Source of the DNA: Nostoc sp. LEGE 06077
Lineage (GTDB): Bacteria > Cyanobacteriota > Cyanobacteriia > Cyanobacteriales > Nostocaceae
Assembly (NCBI RefSeq): GCF_015207705.1
Contig: NZ_JADEWI010000060.1
Span: 1 to 39,295, forward strand
Direction of reading: 5' to 3'
Length of the DNA: 39,295 nucleotides
The position numbers were made by a program, and so were the translations under genes. Of the stretch, positions 7,385 through 15,252 are shown piece after piece (within the stretch, counting starts at the first letter, position 1; each line of letters begins with the position of its first letter). The notes beneath the pieces were generated by a model. That model was not told the DNA's origin. It worked only from the letters and a program-made list of their open reading frames with translations, and did not search any database.

Positions 7385-8521
7385 TTAACGTTGTTCTAGT
7401 GGGATATAAGGCGCTTCGTGTTTACCGTTGTAAACCTGGGTAGGACGGAAAATCCGGTTTTCTGCTAGTTGTTCTTTCCAGTGAGCTAACCAACCAGCAA
7501 CGCGGGCGATCGCAAATATTGGTGTAAACAAATCTGTGGGAATCCCCATCTTTCTATACACCAAACCGGAGTAAAAGTCAACATTAGGATAAATTCCTTT
7601 GTGACCAAGTTTCTCCTCAACAACCCGTTCCATTTCTTGGGCAATGTCGTAGTATTTATCTCCGCCAAACTTGTCAAATAGTTGTTCTGCCAGGTCTTGG
7701 AGAATAATGGCGCGTGGGTCTTTCACTTTGTAGACGCGATGTCCAAAACCCATCAGTTTTTGTTTGTTTTGCAGGCGCTCCTCAACATAGGGACGGACAT
7801 TTTCTACCGAGCCGATTTCTTCTAACATCTGAATTACTTCTTCGTTGGCTCCACCATGCAGCGGGCCGCCCAAGGTTCCTACGGCACTAGCAACTACAGC
7901 ATAAGGGTCAGTCAAGGTCGAGGCTGTTACCCTAGCACTAAAAGTCGAAGCATTCATTGTATGCTCAACGTGTAAAATCAAGCAGATATCAAAGATTTTT
8001 GCCGCCAAAGCATCCGGTTCTTTCTCATTGAGCATGTAGAGAAAATTGGCGGAATAATCTAGGTCATCACGCGGCTTTACGGGGTCATTACCCTTACGCA
8101 TCAACTGGAATGCTGCCACCATTGTGGGGATAGTTGCTATCAAGCGCACAACTGAATCCCGAATGTAGGCGGGGTTATGTAAATCTCGCAGAGAGTAAAA
8201 CAGGCCTAAAGCCGCCGCAGAGGCTTGCAGAGCATCCATTGGATGACCGCTTTCGGGAAAACATTTCATCATGTCCCGAATACGGTATTTAATCCGCCTG
8301 TGCAGGCGAACTTCTTCCTCAAATGCTGCTAGTTCTTCTTTAGTTGGCAATTCACCCCAGATAAGGAGATAAGCAGTTTCGATAAAGGTACTTTTGGCTG
8401 CTAATTCCTCAATCCGGATGCCACGATATTCTAGTATTCCCTTTTGCCCATCTACGTAACTGATACTCGATTGGGCTGCGGGAATGCCTTCTAAACCAGG
8501 CTTGTATTCACACACCATCAT
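7385..8521 (-). CDS. gltA: citrate synthase
   Basis: Condenses acetyl-CoA and oxaloacetate to citrate, the entry to the open or modified TCA pathway that supplies 2-oxoglutarate for nitrogen assimilation. It has 378 residues, the size of the short, dimer-type bacterial enzymes. The catalytic residues are visible: His222 in GGPLHGGANEEV, His261 in GFGHRVYK, and Asp315 in YPNVDFYSG; His187 in HVEHTMNAS is the usual extra active-site residue. Two ATGs in a row (8519 and 8516) make the start ambiguous by one residue. It lies between sixA and the ndhA operon on the same strand, with its own terminator. Confidence 0.96.
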   Translation of the reverse strand: MMVCEYKPGLEGIPAAQSSISYVDGQKGILEYRGIRIEELAAKSTFIETAYLLIWGELPTKEELAAFEEEVRLHRRIKYRIRDMMKCFPESGHPMDALQASAAALGLFYSLRDLHNPAYIRDSVVRLIATIPTMVAAFQLMRKGNDPVKPRDDLDYSANFLYMLNEKEPDALAAKIFDICLILHVEHTMNASTFSARVTASTLTDPYAVVASAVGTLGGPLHGGANEEVIQMLEEIGSVENVRPYVEERLQNKQKLMGFGHRVYKVKDPRAIILQDLAEQLFDKFGGDKYYDIAQEMERVVEEKLGHKGIYPNVDFYSGLVYRKMGIPTDLFTPIFAIARVAGWLAHWKEQLAENRIFRPTQVYNGKHEAPYIPLEQR

Positions 8522-8605
8522 GGCAACACCATTTACTTTGTGAAATATTCGATCACGCTAACTTACCAGAAATTATTTTTGCCATAACAGTAGTCGTTCT
8601 CACAA

Positions 8606-8625
8606 CAATTCTTCGAGAAGAATTG
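8606..8625. other. perfect palindromic hairpin between sixA and gltA
   Basis: CAATTCTTC, loop GA, GAAGAATTG: a 9-bp perfect stem. It is followed on the plus strand by five A, so on the minus strand the T run comes before the stem and it is not a canonical terminator for sixA. It may act as a transcript 3' end or as a site in the gltA leader. Confidence 0.5.
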
Positions 8626-8633
8626 AAAAACTG

Positions 8634-9128
8634 CTATAGCAAGTATTTGGGGGGTGTCAACCAGAACATTTGACTACGACCCACAACAGAGCCATCTTCT
8701 GGTAGTTTTACTCCGATCATACCTGCTTTTTTCAGGACTAAACAGCCTTTGATTTCTCCCCAAAGGAGAATTTCTGCCCAACTACTCAAATCAGGCTCAT
8801 GACCTACCAAGGCCAGCCGGGTATTTTGGGAATAATTTTTGGGTTCTAGCCAGTAAACCAACCAACTGGAAAGATGACCTCCAGGCGCAAGATGAGTAGA
8901 TTCTTCTAACTGGGAACTGAGTTCGGTGGCGATGAGAATTTCTGCTGTTTGATGGGCGCGAACTAAAGGACTACTGACAATCAAATCAAACTGCAAACCT
9001 AGCTTGACCAGACGCTGGGCTACTTTTTCGGTTTTTTGCCTTCCTTCTTTGGTGAGTTCGCGTTCTTCATCTTTAATACCCACTTCCCTCTCTTGCGCGA
9101 TGCCATGTCGAATCAGATACAGTTCCAC
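8634..9128 (-). CDS. sixA: phosphohistidine phosphatase SixA-type
   Basis: A 164-residue member of the histidine phosphatase (RHG) superfamily. It starts with YLIRHGIAQE, where His8 is the residue that becomes phosphorylated; SSPLVRAHQTAE supplies the second conserved Arg and His110 in LVGHEPDLSSW is the second catalytic His. The short size and the absence of inserted domains fit SixA, which removes phosphate from phospho-His of signalling proteins. The start is GTG at 9126-9128. It is 112 bp before gltA on the same strand, separated by a hairpin. The family is certain; the exact substrate is not. Confidence 0.88.
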   Translation of the reverse strand: MELYLIRHGIAQEREVGIKDEERELTKEGRQKTEKVAQRLVKLGLQFDLIVSSPLVRAHQTAEILIATELSSQLEESTHLAPGGHLSSWLVYWLEPKNYSQNTRLALVGHEPDLSSWAEILLWGEIKGCLVLKKAGMIGVKLPEDGSVVGRSQMFWLTPPKYLL

Positions 9129-9319
9129 AATGATAGCCCTGAGTGCTGAGTTAGGATTTACGCCTGATGTTAATTAACATATCCTAATTCTTCTCGAATG
9201 CTACGCACCCAAGCAGTGCTTTTTAGGTAGATTTTGGCGATCGCGCCACATTCCAATAAAATTATCATTTCCCCATACAAAATCTGCTGCTTGAGTTGTG
9301 GATTCAACTAATACATATT

Positions 9320-9991
9320 TTAGTTTTTCGGTTCTTCAGTTTTCCATTCTGCCAACAATTCACTAACCAAAACATCAAAATCATGAACAACTTTTAAATT
9401 CAAATTCTCTATGAATCCATGAGCAAGACGGTTACGTACTTCAGAACAAGCCTGCACAAAGTCAAATTGAGAAATTGATAACTCTCCTAACGAGTACATC
9501 TGCTTGAGTAATCCTATGACGGGAAAACGCTCTACCGGAATTGACACATCAAATGCTCTTTTTCTTAAAGCACCCTCAAAAATACTCCATAAAAACAGAA
9601 ATCCTGGTTCAACTTCTTTATTTTCAATCAGCCGATGAGCTTGTAAAAAACGGTCAGTTAGAGCTTCCCATGAAGGAAGTTTTTCCGGTGTTTCAGGGAA
9701 TGATGTTGGGTCTTCAAGCGTTACTAATAAAAAACGCCAACCTGAATGCTTATTCACTTCCTCGGCTAAATTCTTTAAATTGTCCACAGAAATTCGGCTT
9801 GTACTGGTTTTAATTTCGATTAAAAAACCTGAATTATCTTTAGTAGCAATCATATCTGGACAGTAATTACCTAAATCAAAAGGCAACTGTTCCGGCTTAG
9901 GTTCAGTCAAAACCTGAAATCCTTCGCTCACATATTTATCTGCTAAAGATTTGATTTTCTCATCATGTAAATTTTTAGTATTGTTAGTCAT
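9320..9991 (-). CDS. PD-(D/E)xK-like nuclease fused to HEPN-like domain
   Basis: A 223-residue, two-part protein. Residues 1-95 match the restriction-endonuclease-fold pattern: a helix, then CPDMIAT with Asp46, then FLIEIKTS with Glu59-Ile-Lys61, then a strand (WRFLLVTLED). This resembles the REase AHJR-like type. Residues 110-220 are helical and contain EVRNRLAHG; Arg186-x4-His191 fits the catalytic R-x4-6-H of HEPN RNases and toxins. The start ATG overlaps the stop of the RusA-like gene upstream (ATGA, 9988-9991), so the two are translationally coupled. A paired DNA/RNA nuclease of this kind suggests defence or a toxin role; that is inference. No membrane segment is seen. Confidence 0.75.
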   Translation of the reverse strand: MTNNTKNLHDEKIKSLADKYVSEGFQVLTEPKPEQLPFDLGNYCPDMIATKDNSGFLIEIKTSTSRISVDNLKNLAEEVNKHSGWRFLLVTLEDPTSFPETPEKLPSWEALTDRFLQAHRLIENKEVEPGFLFLWSIFEGALRKRAFDVSIPVERFPVIGLLKQMYSLGELSISQFDFVQACSEVRNRLAHGFIENLNLKVVHDFDVLVSELLAEWKTEEPKN

Positions 9992-10401
9992 AAGTATTTT
10001 TCCAATGCTTGAGATTCACTAACTTTTACATAAACACACTCTTGACCTATAAGAACACCCTGCTGTAGTAATAAAGGTAAATTTATAAAGTCAATAGGGT
10101 TAGAGATAAAACGACGATGGCTTTCTACATCTGATATTAAATTATCGTCTTCAAAAACTAAGCCTACAAGCGCATCCTGAATCGGCTTGATAATATTATC
10201 GGTATCAGGTGGGTAATCACTACAAAGATACACGAGCGTCAACTGTAGATTAGTGTTTTGAATGGGACTGCTACCTTGCCAAACCTTTTGAGCTTCAGAG
10301 CGGACAAAATTTTTCCATTCTTGAAGTCCTTTTCGCTTTGCTTGTAATGAGACAGGCCTTCTGGGAATGAGAAATTCAAAAGGTAGATATATTATTGACA
10401 T
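9988..10401 (-). CDS. RusA-like crossover-junction endodeoxyribonuclease
   Basis: A 137-residue protein with the RusA signature: PDTDNIIKPIQDAL (Asp66, Asp68, Lys72, Asp76) followed by FEDDNLISDVESHR (Asp85, Asp86, Asp91). In E. coli RusA the equivalent DxDN...K plus a later Asp bind metal and cut Holliday junctions. Length and order agree with the family (about 120 residues). RusA is normally a prophage gene, yet no other phage gene is near. The stop codon overlaps the start of the REase-HEPN gene. The start is ATG at 10399-10401, with only a weak TTGGA in front. An A/T-rich TATAAAAT box lies about 45 bases upstream on the minus strand. Confidence 0.8.
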   Translation of the reverse strand: MSIIYLPFEFLIPRRPVSLQAKRKGLQEWKNFVRSEAQKVWQGSSPIQNTNLQLTLVYLCSDYPPDTDNIIKPIQDALVGLVFEDDNLISDVESHRRFISNPIDFINLPLLLQQGVLIGQECVYVKVSESQALEKYL

Positions 10402-10533
10402 TCCAACTTTGTATTTTGCTCAGTAATGAAAAAACTTACGGCATTTTATAACACTGATTTTTAATTCGTAAGAATACAATAGGTTATAACAAATTTATAC
10501 CTGTTTAAGCTGATTTGCGCTATACATAACGAC

Positions 10534-10557
10534 AGCCAAGAAATTGATTTCTTGGCT
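10534..10557. other. perfect 11-bp palindromic hairpin after the DHH gene
   Basis: AGCCAAGAAAT, loop TG, ATTTCTTGGCT. It begins 41 bases past the DHH stop on the minus strand. No T run follows on either strand, so it is more likely an mRNA 3'-end stabiliser or weak terminator than a classical one. Confidence 0.6.
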
Positions 10558-10598
10558 CTCATTGCGACTTACCGATTCTTTGCCTTCAATCGCCAGAT

Positions 10599-11894
10599 TT
10601 ACTCTGACTGAATCGGGTTATCTTTGGGATTAACTAACCTCAGTAATTTCTGCTTAATCTGAGCGTCAAAAACTTCCCATTTCATCTTGGCGTAGGCTGG
10701 ATTTTCGTTACTACCTGAGAGGAAACCCATTGGAATTTCAAACCCGCCAGCACTTGTTCTACCACCGCCAAAAAAGCGTCCAGTGCTGTCTTGTCCAAAG
10801 GCTTCTTTGATGAATTCGTCGGGGTCGAGGGTGAGTTTGGTGGTTCTCAGGGAACCGATAACTACTTCGAGTTCGTCGTCTTCGTCGTGAACAATGCCGT
10901 ACACTACAGCGGTGTGGACGTTTTCTTCGGTGACTAGGAAATCAGCTGCTTGGGGAATAGCATCGCGGTCGTCGTAGCGCAGATAACCAACACCAGCGAT
11001 GGAAAAGTTATTCTGTACTATACGATTTTTGAGCGATCGCTCGATCACATCCATTACCCGTTTGGAACGGTTTGCCTGGAGAATGGCGTTTAATAATTGA
11101 GCATCATAAAATCGACTTAGATACGCAGCTGCCATAAAATCTTCTTCTTGTGCTTGCATCAGGCGATTTGTATCCGATCGCAAGCCGTGCATCAAGGCTG
11201 TTGCACATTTAACGTGTTGGCTAATGCTGCTGTCTAAAGCCAATAACCCCGATTGCAAGTACTGAGTAAAAATCGTGGCCGTTGCTCTTACATAGGGGCG
11301 GACATCGACATACTCTGATTTGAGTTCTGTCTGTAAGCTGTGATGGTCAATCACTGCTACTAAGGGCATTCCTGCCTGCTGTACTGGGTTTAGTAACTGA
11401 CTGGTGGTTCCTTGATTGTCAATTAATACAAAACCTTGATAACAAGACAAATCTTTGGATTTGACATTTTGTGGTGTCCAACGCTGGGCGGGTAAATTTG
11501 TCAGCTTGACTAAGGCGATATTCTCTTGATGGCTCAAAGTCCCCGCATAAACAATTTCACACTTAATGTCATATTGTTGAGCAATTAACTGGTAAGCCCA
11601 AGCACAGGAGAGCGCATCAGGGTCAGGAAAATCTTGCAAAATGATTAGCTGGCGCTCATGTCTATGGGCTAATAAGGTCTTTTGCAGTTCCTCGGCTTTT
11701 TGAAAAGTTAAGGAATTGTTACGTTGACCGAGATAAACACTCACTCCATCGCTTGTGGATGCTGGCAAGGATGGCCGATTCAGTGGTAGTTCAACGGCTT
11801 CTTGGTCTACCTCAGCATCCTCTGGACTCGGCTCTGTGGTCAATGAAAAACTCTCTGACTGCTTCAAGGAAGAATTTAGTTGCATAGAAAACAT
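10599..11894 (-). CDS. DHH/DHHA1 family phosphoesterase
   Basis: A 431-residue protein of the DHH superfamily (RecJ, NrnA, GdpP relatives). Motif I is DFPDPDALSCA (Asp91, Asp93), motif II is LIDNQGT (Asp159), motif III is VIDHH (183-185), and Asp241 (RSDTNRL) is motif IV; all four would bind two Mn ions. The DHHA1 part ends with the glycine motif FFGGGRTSAGGFEIPMGFL (375-392). The layout is that of NrnA-like nanoRNA/pAp phosphatases. The first about 55 residues are an acidic, low-complexity extension not found in NrnA. Two near starts, 11892 and 11883, are possible. Substrate unknown: short RNA, pAp or a cyclic dinucleotide product are the candidates. It seems to be transcribed alone. Confidence 0.85.
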   Translation of the reverse strand: MFSMQLNSSLKQSESFSLTTEPSPEDAEVDQEAVELPLNRPSLPASTSDGVSVYLGQRNNSLTFQKAEELQKTLLAHRHERQLIILQDFPDPDALSCAWAYQLIAQQYDIKCEIVYAGTLSHQENIALVKLTNLPAQRWTPQNVKSKDLSCYQGFVLIDNQGTTSQLLNPVQQAGMPLVAVIDHHSLQTELKSEYVDVRPYVRATATIFTQYLQSGLLALDSSISQHVKCATALMHGLRSDTNRLMQAQEEDFMAAAYLSRFYDAQLLNAILQANRSKRVMDVIERSLKNRIVQNNFSIAGVGYLRYDDRDAIPQAADFLVTEENVHTAVVYGIVHDEDDELEVVIGSLRTTKLTLDPDEFIKEAFGQDSTGRFFGGGRTSAGGFEIPMGFLSGSNENPAYAKMKWEVFDAQIKQKLLRLVNPKDNPIQSE

Positions 11895-12407
11895 CTTTGT
11901 TAAGTGTGAGGCATTATTGATTGAGAAATTTACAACCAGGATTTTACTGATTTAGCCACACATCTTGATCTTCGCAAAAATCTAGAGACCTGGGGATACG
12001 TATCTTGGTGTATTTTTTGTCAAGATAACTAGGCAAAATTTTGGCAAACTTCTGCCAAATTACATATAACGGCAGAAAATCTATGTTTCAGGTTTATGAT
12101 CAAACTCTAATTTTTATCTTAGCTAGACCATTCTCTGAGTTGGAGAGAATTTTTTGAGCAAGTCTAGATTTTTTAAGTTTATGGATATATAATAGGAGAC
12201 TGTTGAATTATTTAGGCAAATGCCTGCACACTACTTTAACAGCTACTGTAGGGCTACAACCTCAAGCAGCTGCAATTCTTTCCTAGAATGCAACACAAGT
12301 CATAGTAGTATGTGAGCAACCTAACCTATCATTGCCCAACTAAGACAAAACATCATACCGACAACAAGTCATTGTGGCTGTGTCAGTTCAGTTTGAAATT
12401 GTTAGTG
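11895..12407. other. 513-bp spacer with orphan terminator and promoter-like box
   Basis: No open frame on either strand looks real. Both neighbours are on the minus strand, yet the spacer contains a plus-strand terminator (12130-12155) and, further on, a TATAAT box (12188-12193) on the plus strand. The DHH promoter must also lie in its left part. The arrangement leaves room for small RNAs on the plus strand. Confidence 0.5.
12130..12155 (+). terminator. orphan rho-independent terminator
   Basis: ATTCTCT, loop GAGTTGG, AGAGAAT, then a run of T: a 7-bp perfect stem with U tract pointing to the right. There is no plus-strand gene for more than 9 kb to the left, so it may end an unannotated RNA within 11895-12130. 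Confidence 0.55.
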
Positions 12408-12905
12408 TCAAAGACCTATCACATATTTTTGCCACTCTTGATGCAGTCCACTTTTAAGATGCTTACTGACCTCAAAGTAGAGGCTGCTGTAAGGTTGGCG
12501 GGGCAAATGACGCAGGAGCATATGGGCTTCTTGAGGTGTGCGATTACCTTTTTTGACATTGCAACGGACGCAGGCCGTAACGATGTTTTCCCAGGTATCG
12601 CCGCCACCACGCGATCGCGGTATGACATGATCTAACGTCAATTCATCACCTGTATAGCCACAATATTGACAAGTATGTCCGTCGCGGTGCAAGAGGTTAC
12701 GGCGAGTCAAAGGCATTTCCTTGTAAGGAACACGCACATAATGACGTAAGCGAATCACTGTTGGCAATGGAAAACCTGCATAAAGCAACCTACCATTGTG
12801 TTCGACTCGTTCTGCCTTGCCTTTGATTAACAAAACCACAGCCCGCCGCCAGCTCGTAATATTGAGCGGTTCGTAAGAGGCGTTTAAGACTAAAACCTTA
12901 CCCAT
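12408..12905 (-). CDS. HNH endonuclease family protein
   Basis: A 165-residue protein with a complete HNH centre. Zinc ligands Cys79 and Cys82 (HTCQYCGY) pair with Cys112 and Cys115 (ACVRCN). The catalytic DH is at 92-93 (LTLDHVIPRSRGG), and Asn107 in DTWENIVTACVRCN is the second motif. The first 70 residues (VLVLNASYEPLNITSWRRA) are the conserved lead typical of the stand-alone HNH proteins found in nearly all cyanobacteria and many other bacteria. These are chromosomal, single genes and probably not restriction enzymes; their true substrate is unknown. ATG at 12903-12905. No operon partner. Confidence 0.88.
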   Translation of the reverse strand: MGKVLVLNASYEPLNITSWRRAVVLLIKGKAERVEHNGRLLYAGFPLPTVIRLRHYVRVPYKEMPLTRRNLLHRDGHTCQYCGYTGDELTLDHVIPRSRGGGDTWENIVTACVRCNVKKGNRTPQEAHMLLRHLPRQPYSSLYFEVSKHLKSGLHQEWQKYVIGL

Positions 12906-13286
12906 TGATTAAAGCTCAAGGTATTAGTTTTACATATATTAACACGATTCTCTTCTCATTGGGAGATGAGAATAAATTATACTTCCGGAATAATTAAATA
13001 ACTGTTGTATTCAATAAGAAGTTTTTGACGGCAAATCTTCAGAGTTAGTACTCTAAAGAAAATTACCATGAGATATAGGCATATCTGCCTCAATTAGCGA
13101 TGAATCTGAGGTAATCAAGCATACTTGTAAATTTTTATTAACGGCAGTTGAGAGTCTTGGGGATACTCAATTTCTGTGAGGAAAAACTTTTCAATTAACA
13201 CGGAAGTAATTTATATGAGTATGAATATCTAAAAATGAATACATAATTGTGAAAGTTTATTGGTGGTGTGATAGGAGAGCAGAAAT
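12906..13286. other. 381-bp divergent spacer between HNH gene and alr
   Basis: AT-rich sequence without a gene. It has to carry both promoters. A small hairpin (TTCTCAT, loop TGGGAG, ATGAGAA; 12953-12972) lies in the likely leader of the HNH gene. Before alr there is a good ribosome site, AGGAGAG at about 13273. I see no known riboswitch or NtcA site. Confidence 0.5.
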
Positions 13287-14480
13287 ATGTTAGGTCGCGA
13301 TCAAATGACTGGTGTGGCATCGAATCAGAATCAGCAGTGCGACACCTATGCGTGGTTTTCCCAGCGTGCTTGGGTAGAAATTGATTTAGATGCGTTATCC
13401 CATAATGTACAGCAACTAAAGCAGTTGTTATCACCACGTACTCAGTTGATGGCGGTAGTTAAAGCTGACGCTTATGGACATGGAGCAGTTACAGTCGCGC
13501 AAACAGCATTACAATCGGGAGCGACTTGGTTAGGAGTTGCCACTGTTCCAGAGGGGATTCAATTACGGGAAGCAGGAATACAAGCGCCGATATTGATTTT
13601 AGGGGCTACTCAGACACCAGAGCAAATTCATGCGATCGCCCATTGGAAACTCCAGCCAACATTATGCAGTCCCAAACAAGCTTTAATTTTTTCCAATATT
13701 TTAGAAGCAATTAACTACGGTTCCCCCGTATCTGTACATATTAAATTAGATACAGGAATGTCTCGGTTAGGCACGAATTGGCAAGACGCAGCCGAGTTTG
13801 TGCAGTTAGTCGAACGCTTACCGCATTTGACTATGAAAAGTATTTACTCTCACTTAGCCACTGCTGATAGTCCTGACCCTGCCATTATGGAAGAACAGCA
13901 TCGAAGATTTAAAAGTGCGATCACCCAAATTCAAAAAATCGGTATCAAAATTCCTAGCTTGCATTTAGCCAACACTGCTGCTACTCTTGCAGATTCCCAA
14001 CTGCACTATGACATGGTAAGAGTCGGTTTAGGCGTTTACGGTCTTGCTCCCACACCTCATTTACAACACAAAATTCACTTAAAGCCTGTGTTACAGGTAA
14101 AAGCACGCGTCACCCAAGTGAAAACCATCGCCGCTGGGACTGGTGTTAGCTACGGTCATAAATTTGTGGCTGACCGAGAAATGCGTCTTGCGGTTGTAGC
14201 TATCGGCTACGCTGATGGTATACCGCGCAACCTTTCCAACAAGATGGAGGTGTTGTTGCGAGGTCAGCGAGTGCCGCAAATTGGCGCAATTACAATGGAT
14301 CAGTTGATGATCGATATCAGTAAAATACCTAATATTCAAGAAGGGGAAATTGTAACTTTACTCGGCGACCAAGGAACAGAACAAATCACCGCTGATGATT
14401 GGGCAGAACAATTAAACACGATTTCTTGGGAAATTTTGTGTGGATTTAAGCATCGCCTACCGCGTGTCGGAGTCATCTAG
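13287..14480 (+). CDS. alr: alanine racemase
   Basis: PLP enzyme that makes D-alanine for peptidoglycan, 397 residues, normal length. The PLP lysine is Lys59 in VVKADAYGHGAV and the second catalytic base is Tyr289 in GVSYGHKF. Other family stretches are present: HIKLDTGMSRLG, SHLATAD, VRVGLGVYG and the C-terminal TMDQLMIDI. ATG at 13287 has AGGAGAG seven bases upstream; a later ATG (13305) is possible. The first 22 residues are extra to the usual N-terminus. It stands alone and is followed by tRNA-Leu on the same strand. Confidence 0.95.
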   Translation: MLGRDQMTGVASNQNQQCDTYAWFSQRAWVEIDLDALSHNVQQLKQLLSPRTQLMAVVKADAYGHGAVTVAQTALQSGATWLGVATVPEGIQLREAGIQAPILILGATQTPEQIHAIAHWKLQPTLCSPKQALIFSNILEAINYGSPVSVHIKLDTGMSRLGTNWQDAAEFVQLVERLPHLTMKSIYSHLATADSPDPAIMEEQHRRFKSAITQIQKIGIKIPSLHLANTAATLADSQLHYDMVRVGLGVYGLAPTPHLQHKIHLKPVLQVKARVTQVKTIAAGTGVSYGHKFVADREMRLAVVAIGYADGIPRNLSNKMEVLLRGQRVPQIGAITMDQLMIDISKIPNIQEGEIVTLLGDQGTEQITADDWAEQLNTISWEILCGFKHRLPRVGVI

Positions 14481-14487
14481 TGGGATG

Positions 14488-14566
14488 GGGAATAGAAAAG
14501 CCCAAGAATCGAGGGAAATATTTCAAATTTATTTGGCAATTTGATGATTCAGTGGTTTCTATTCCC
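14488..14566 (+). other. long-range 11-bp inverted repeat after alr
   Basis: GGGAATAGAAA (14488-14498) is the exact reverse complement of TTTCTATTCCC (14556-14566), with a 57-base interval. It could fold at the alr mRNA end, but no T run follows. The right arm overlaps the possible -35 of the tRNA promoter. Confidence 0.45.
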
Positions 14567-14584
14567 TAAAAAATAAGCTATACT
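14556..14584 (+). promoter_or_regulatory. probable promoter of tRNA-Leu
   Basis: TATACT at 14579-14584 is a good -10 box, with TTTCTA 17 bases upstream as a weak -35. The tRNA begins 16 bases further on. Confidence 0.45.
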
Positions 14585-14600
14585 AGGATAGTTGATTGAT

Positions 14601-14682
14601 GCGGATGTGGCGGAATTGGCAGACGCGCTAGATTTAGGTTCTAGTTCCGAGAGGAGTGAAGGTTCAAGTCCTTTCATCCGCA
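14601..14682 (+). tRNA. trnL-UAG: tRNA-Leu (UAG anticodon)
   Basis: An 82-base class II tRNA. The acceptor stem pairs GCGGATG with CATCCGC, with A as discriminator base. The D arm (TGGCGGAATTGGCAGACGC) is typical of Leu. The anticodon stem CTAGA/TCTAG holds the loop TTTAGGT with anticodon TAG (reads CUA and probably all CUN). A short variable arm follows, and the T loop is GTTCAAGTC. CCA is not encoded, and there is no intron; the known cyanobacterial intron sits in tRNA-Leu(UAA), not in this one. Confidence 0.97.
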
Positions 14683-14706
14683 CTAAGATAAAAGTGTTAT
14701 AAATTA

Positions 14707-14747
14707 AAGGTTTCAGGGATTAAAAATCTGAAACCTTATTTGTTTTT
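14707..14747 (+). terminator. rho-independent terminator after tRNA-Leu
   Basis: AAGGTTTCAG pairs perfectly with CTGAAACCTT around an 11-base loop, followed by ATTTGTTTTT. It lies 25 bases after the tRNA. Confidence 0.88.
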
Positions 14748-14921
14748 AGAGGAATAACGAACCACAGAGAAATGTTGTGAAAGTTTTGGAAATGCGATCG
14801 CCTTTCCGGCTAATTTGAGAGACGCATATATTCTGTTCAACTAACTGCCGCCAATATTCGGGTTGGATATCTGCAATCAATTCAAGTTTTGCTTTAAGTC
14901 TTATTTAGTTTCAACTCCCTA

Positions 14922-15167
14922 TTACAACTGATGAGAATGGGTAGCTTTTCCTTTTGGTGTTTCAACTAACACAGAAATTATTAGTAACCCAAACCCAACT
15001 ATTTTGATTACAGCATTAATTGCGTGTGCATACTCCCATTGGTTACGATATCTTATCCAGTTTGGTGGCACGGGATTGGTCAACCACATGGCAAATTCTG
15101 CATTCATGGGCGCAACAAACATCATCCAACTCACAATAGCTAATATTAGTGCGATCTCTTCACCCAA
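14922..15167 (-). pseudogene. C-terminal remnant of a small membrane protein (DUF1772-like)
   Basis: An 81-residue open frame that looks like the tail of a four-helix DUF1772-type membrane protein. It has one helix (IALILAIVSWMMFVAPMNAEF), a conserved-looking polar loop (NWIRYRNQWEYAHAINAVI), then a last helix (IVGFGLLIISVLVE). Whole proteins of this type are about 150 residues, so half seems to be missing. The region just upstream (15180-15240, minus strand) reads in another frame as the membrane-like peptide FGLFMPLLAFLLRKRGVTFY ending in TAG, which fits neither gene. The family name is from memory of the pattern and not certain. It may still be expressed as a short peptide. Confidence 0.45.
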
Positions 15168-15252
15168 CGTCTAATAAAATGTTACACCACGTTTACGGAG
15201 GAGGAATGCTAACAGTGGCATAAATAATCCAAACTCAGATTTAGATTAACTG

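Noticed and set aside
9988-10401. A prophage around the RusA-like gene
   Set aside because: No other phage structural, replication or integrase gene occurs within the window; the neighbours are chromosomal genes.
12312-12635. 107-codon plus-strand frame over the HNH gene
   Set aside because: It mostly overlaps the conserved HNH motifs on the other strand and has no ribosome site or recognisable domain.
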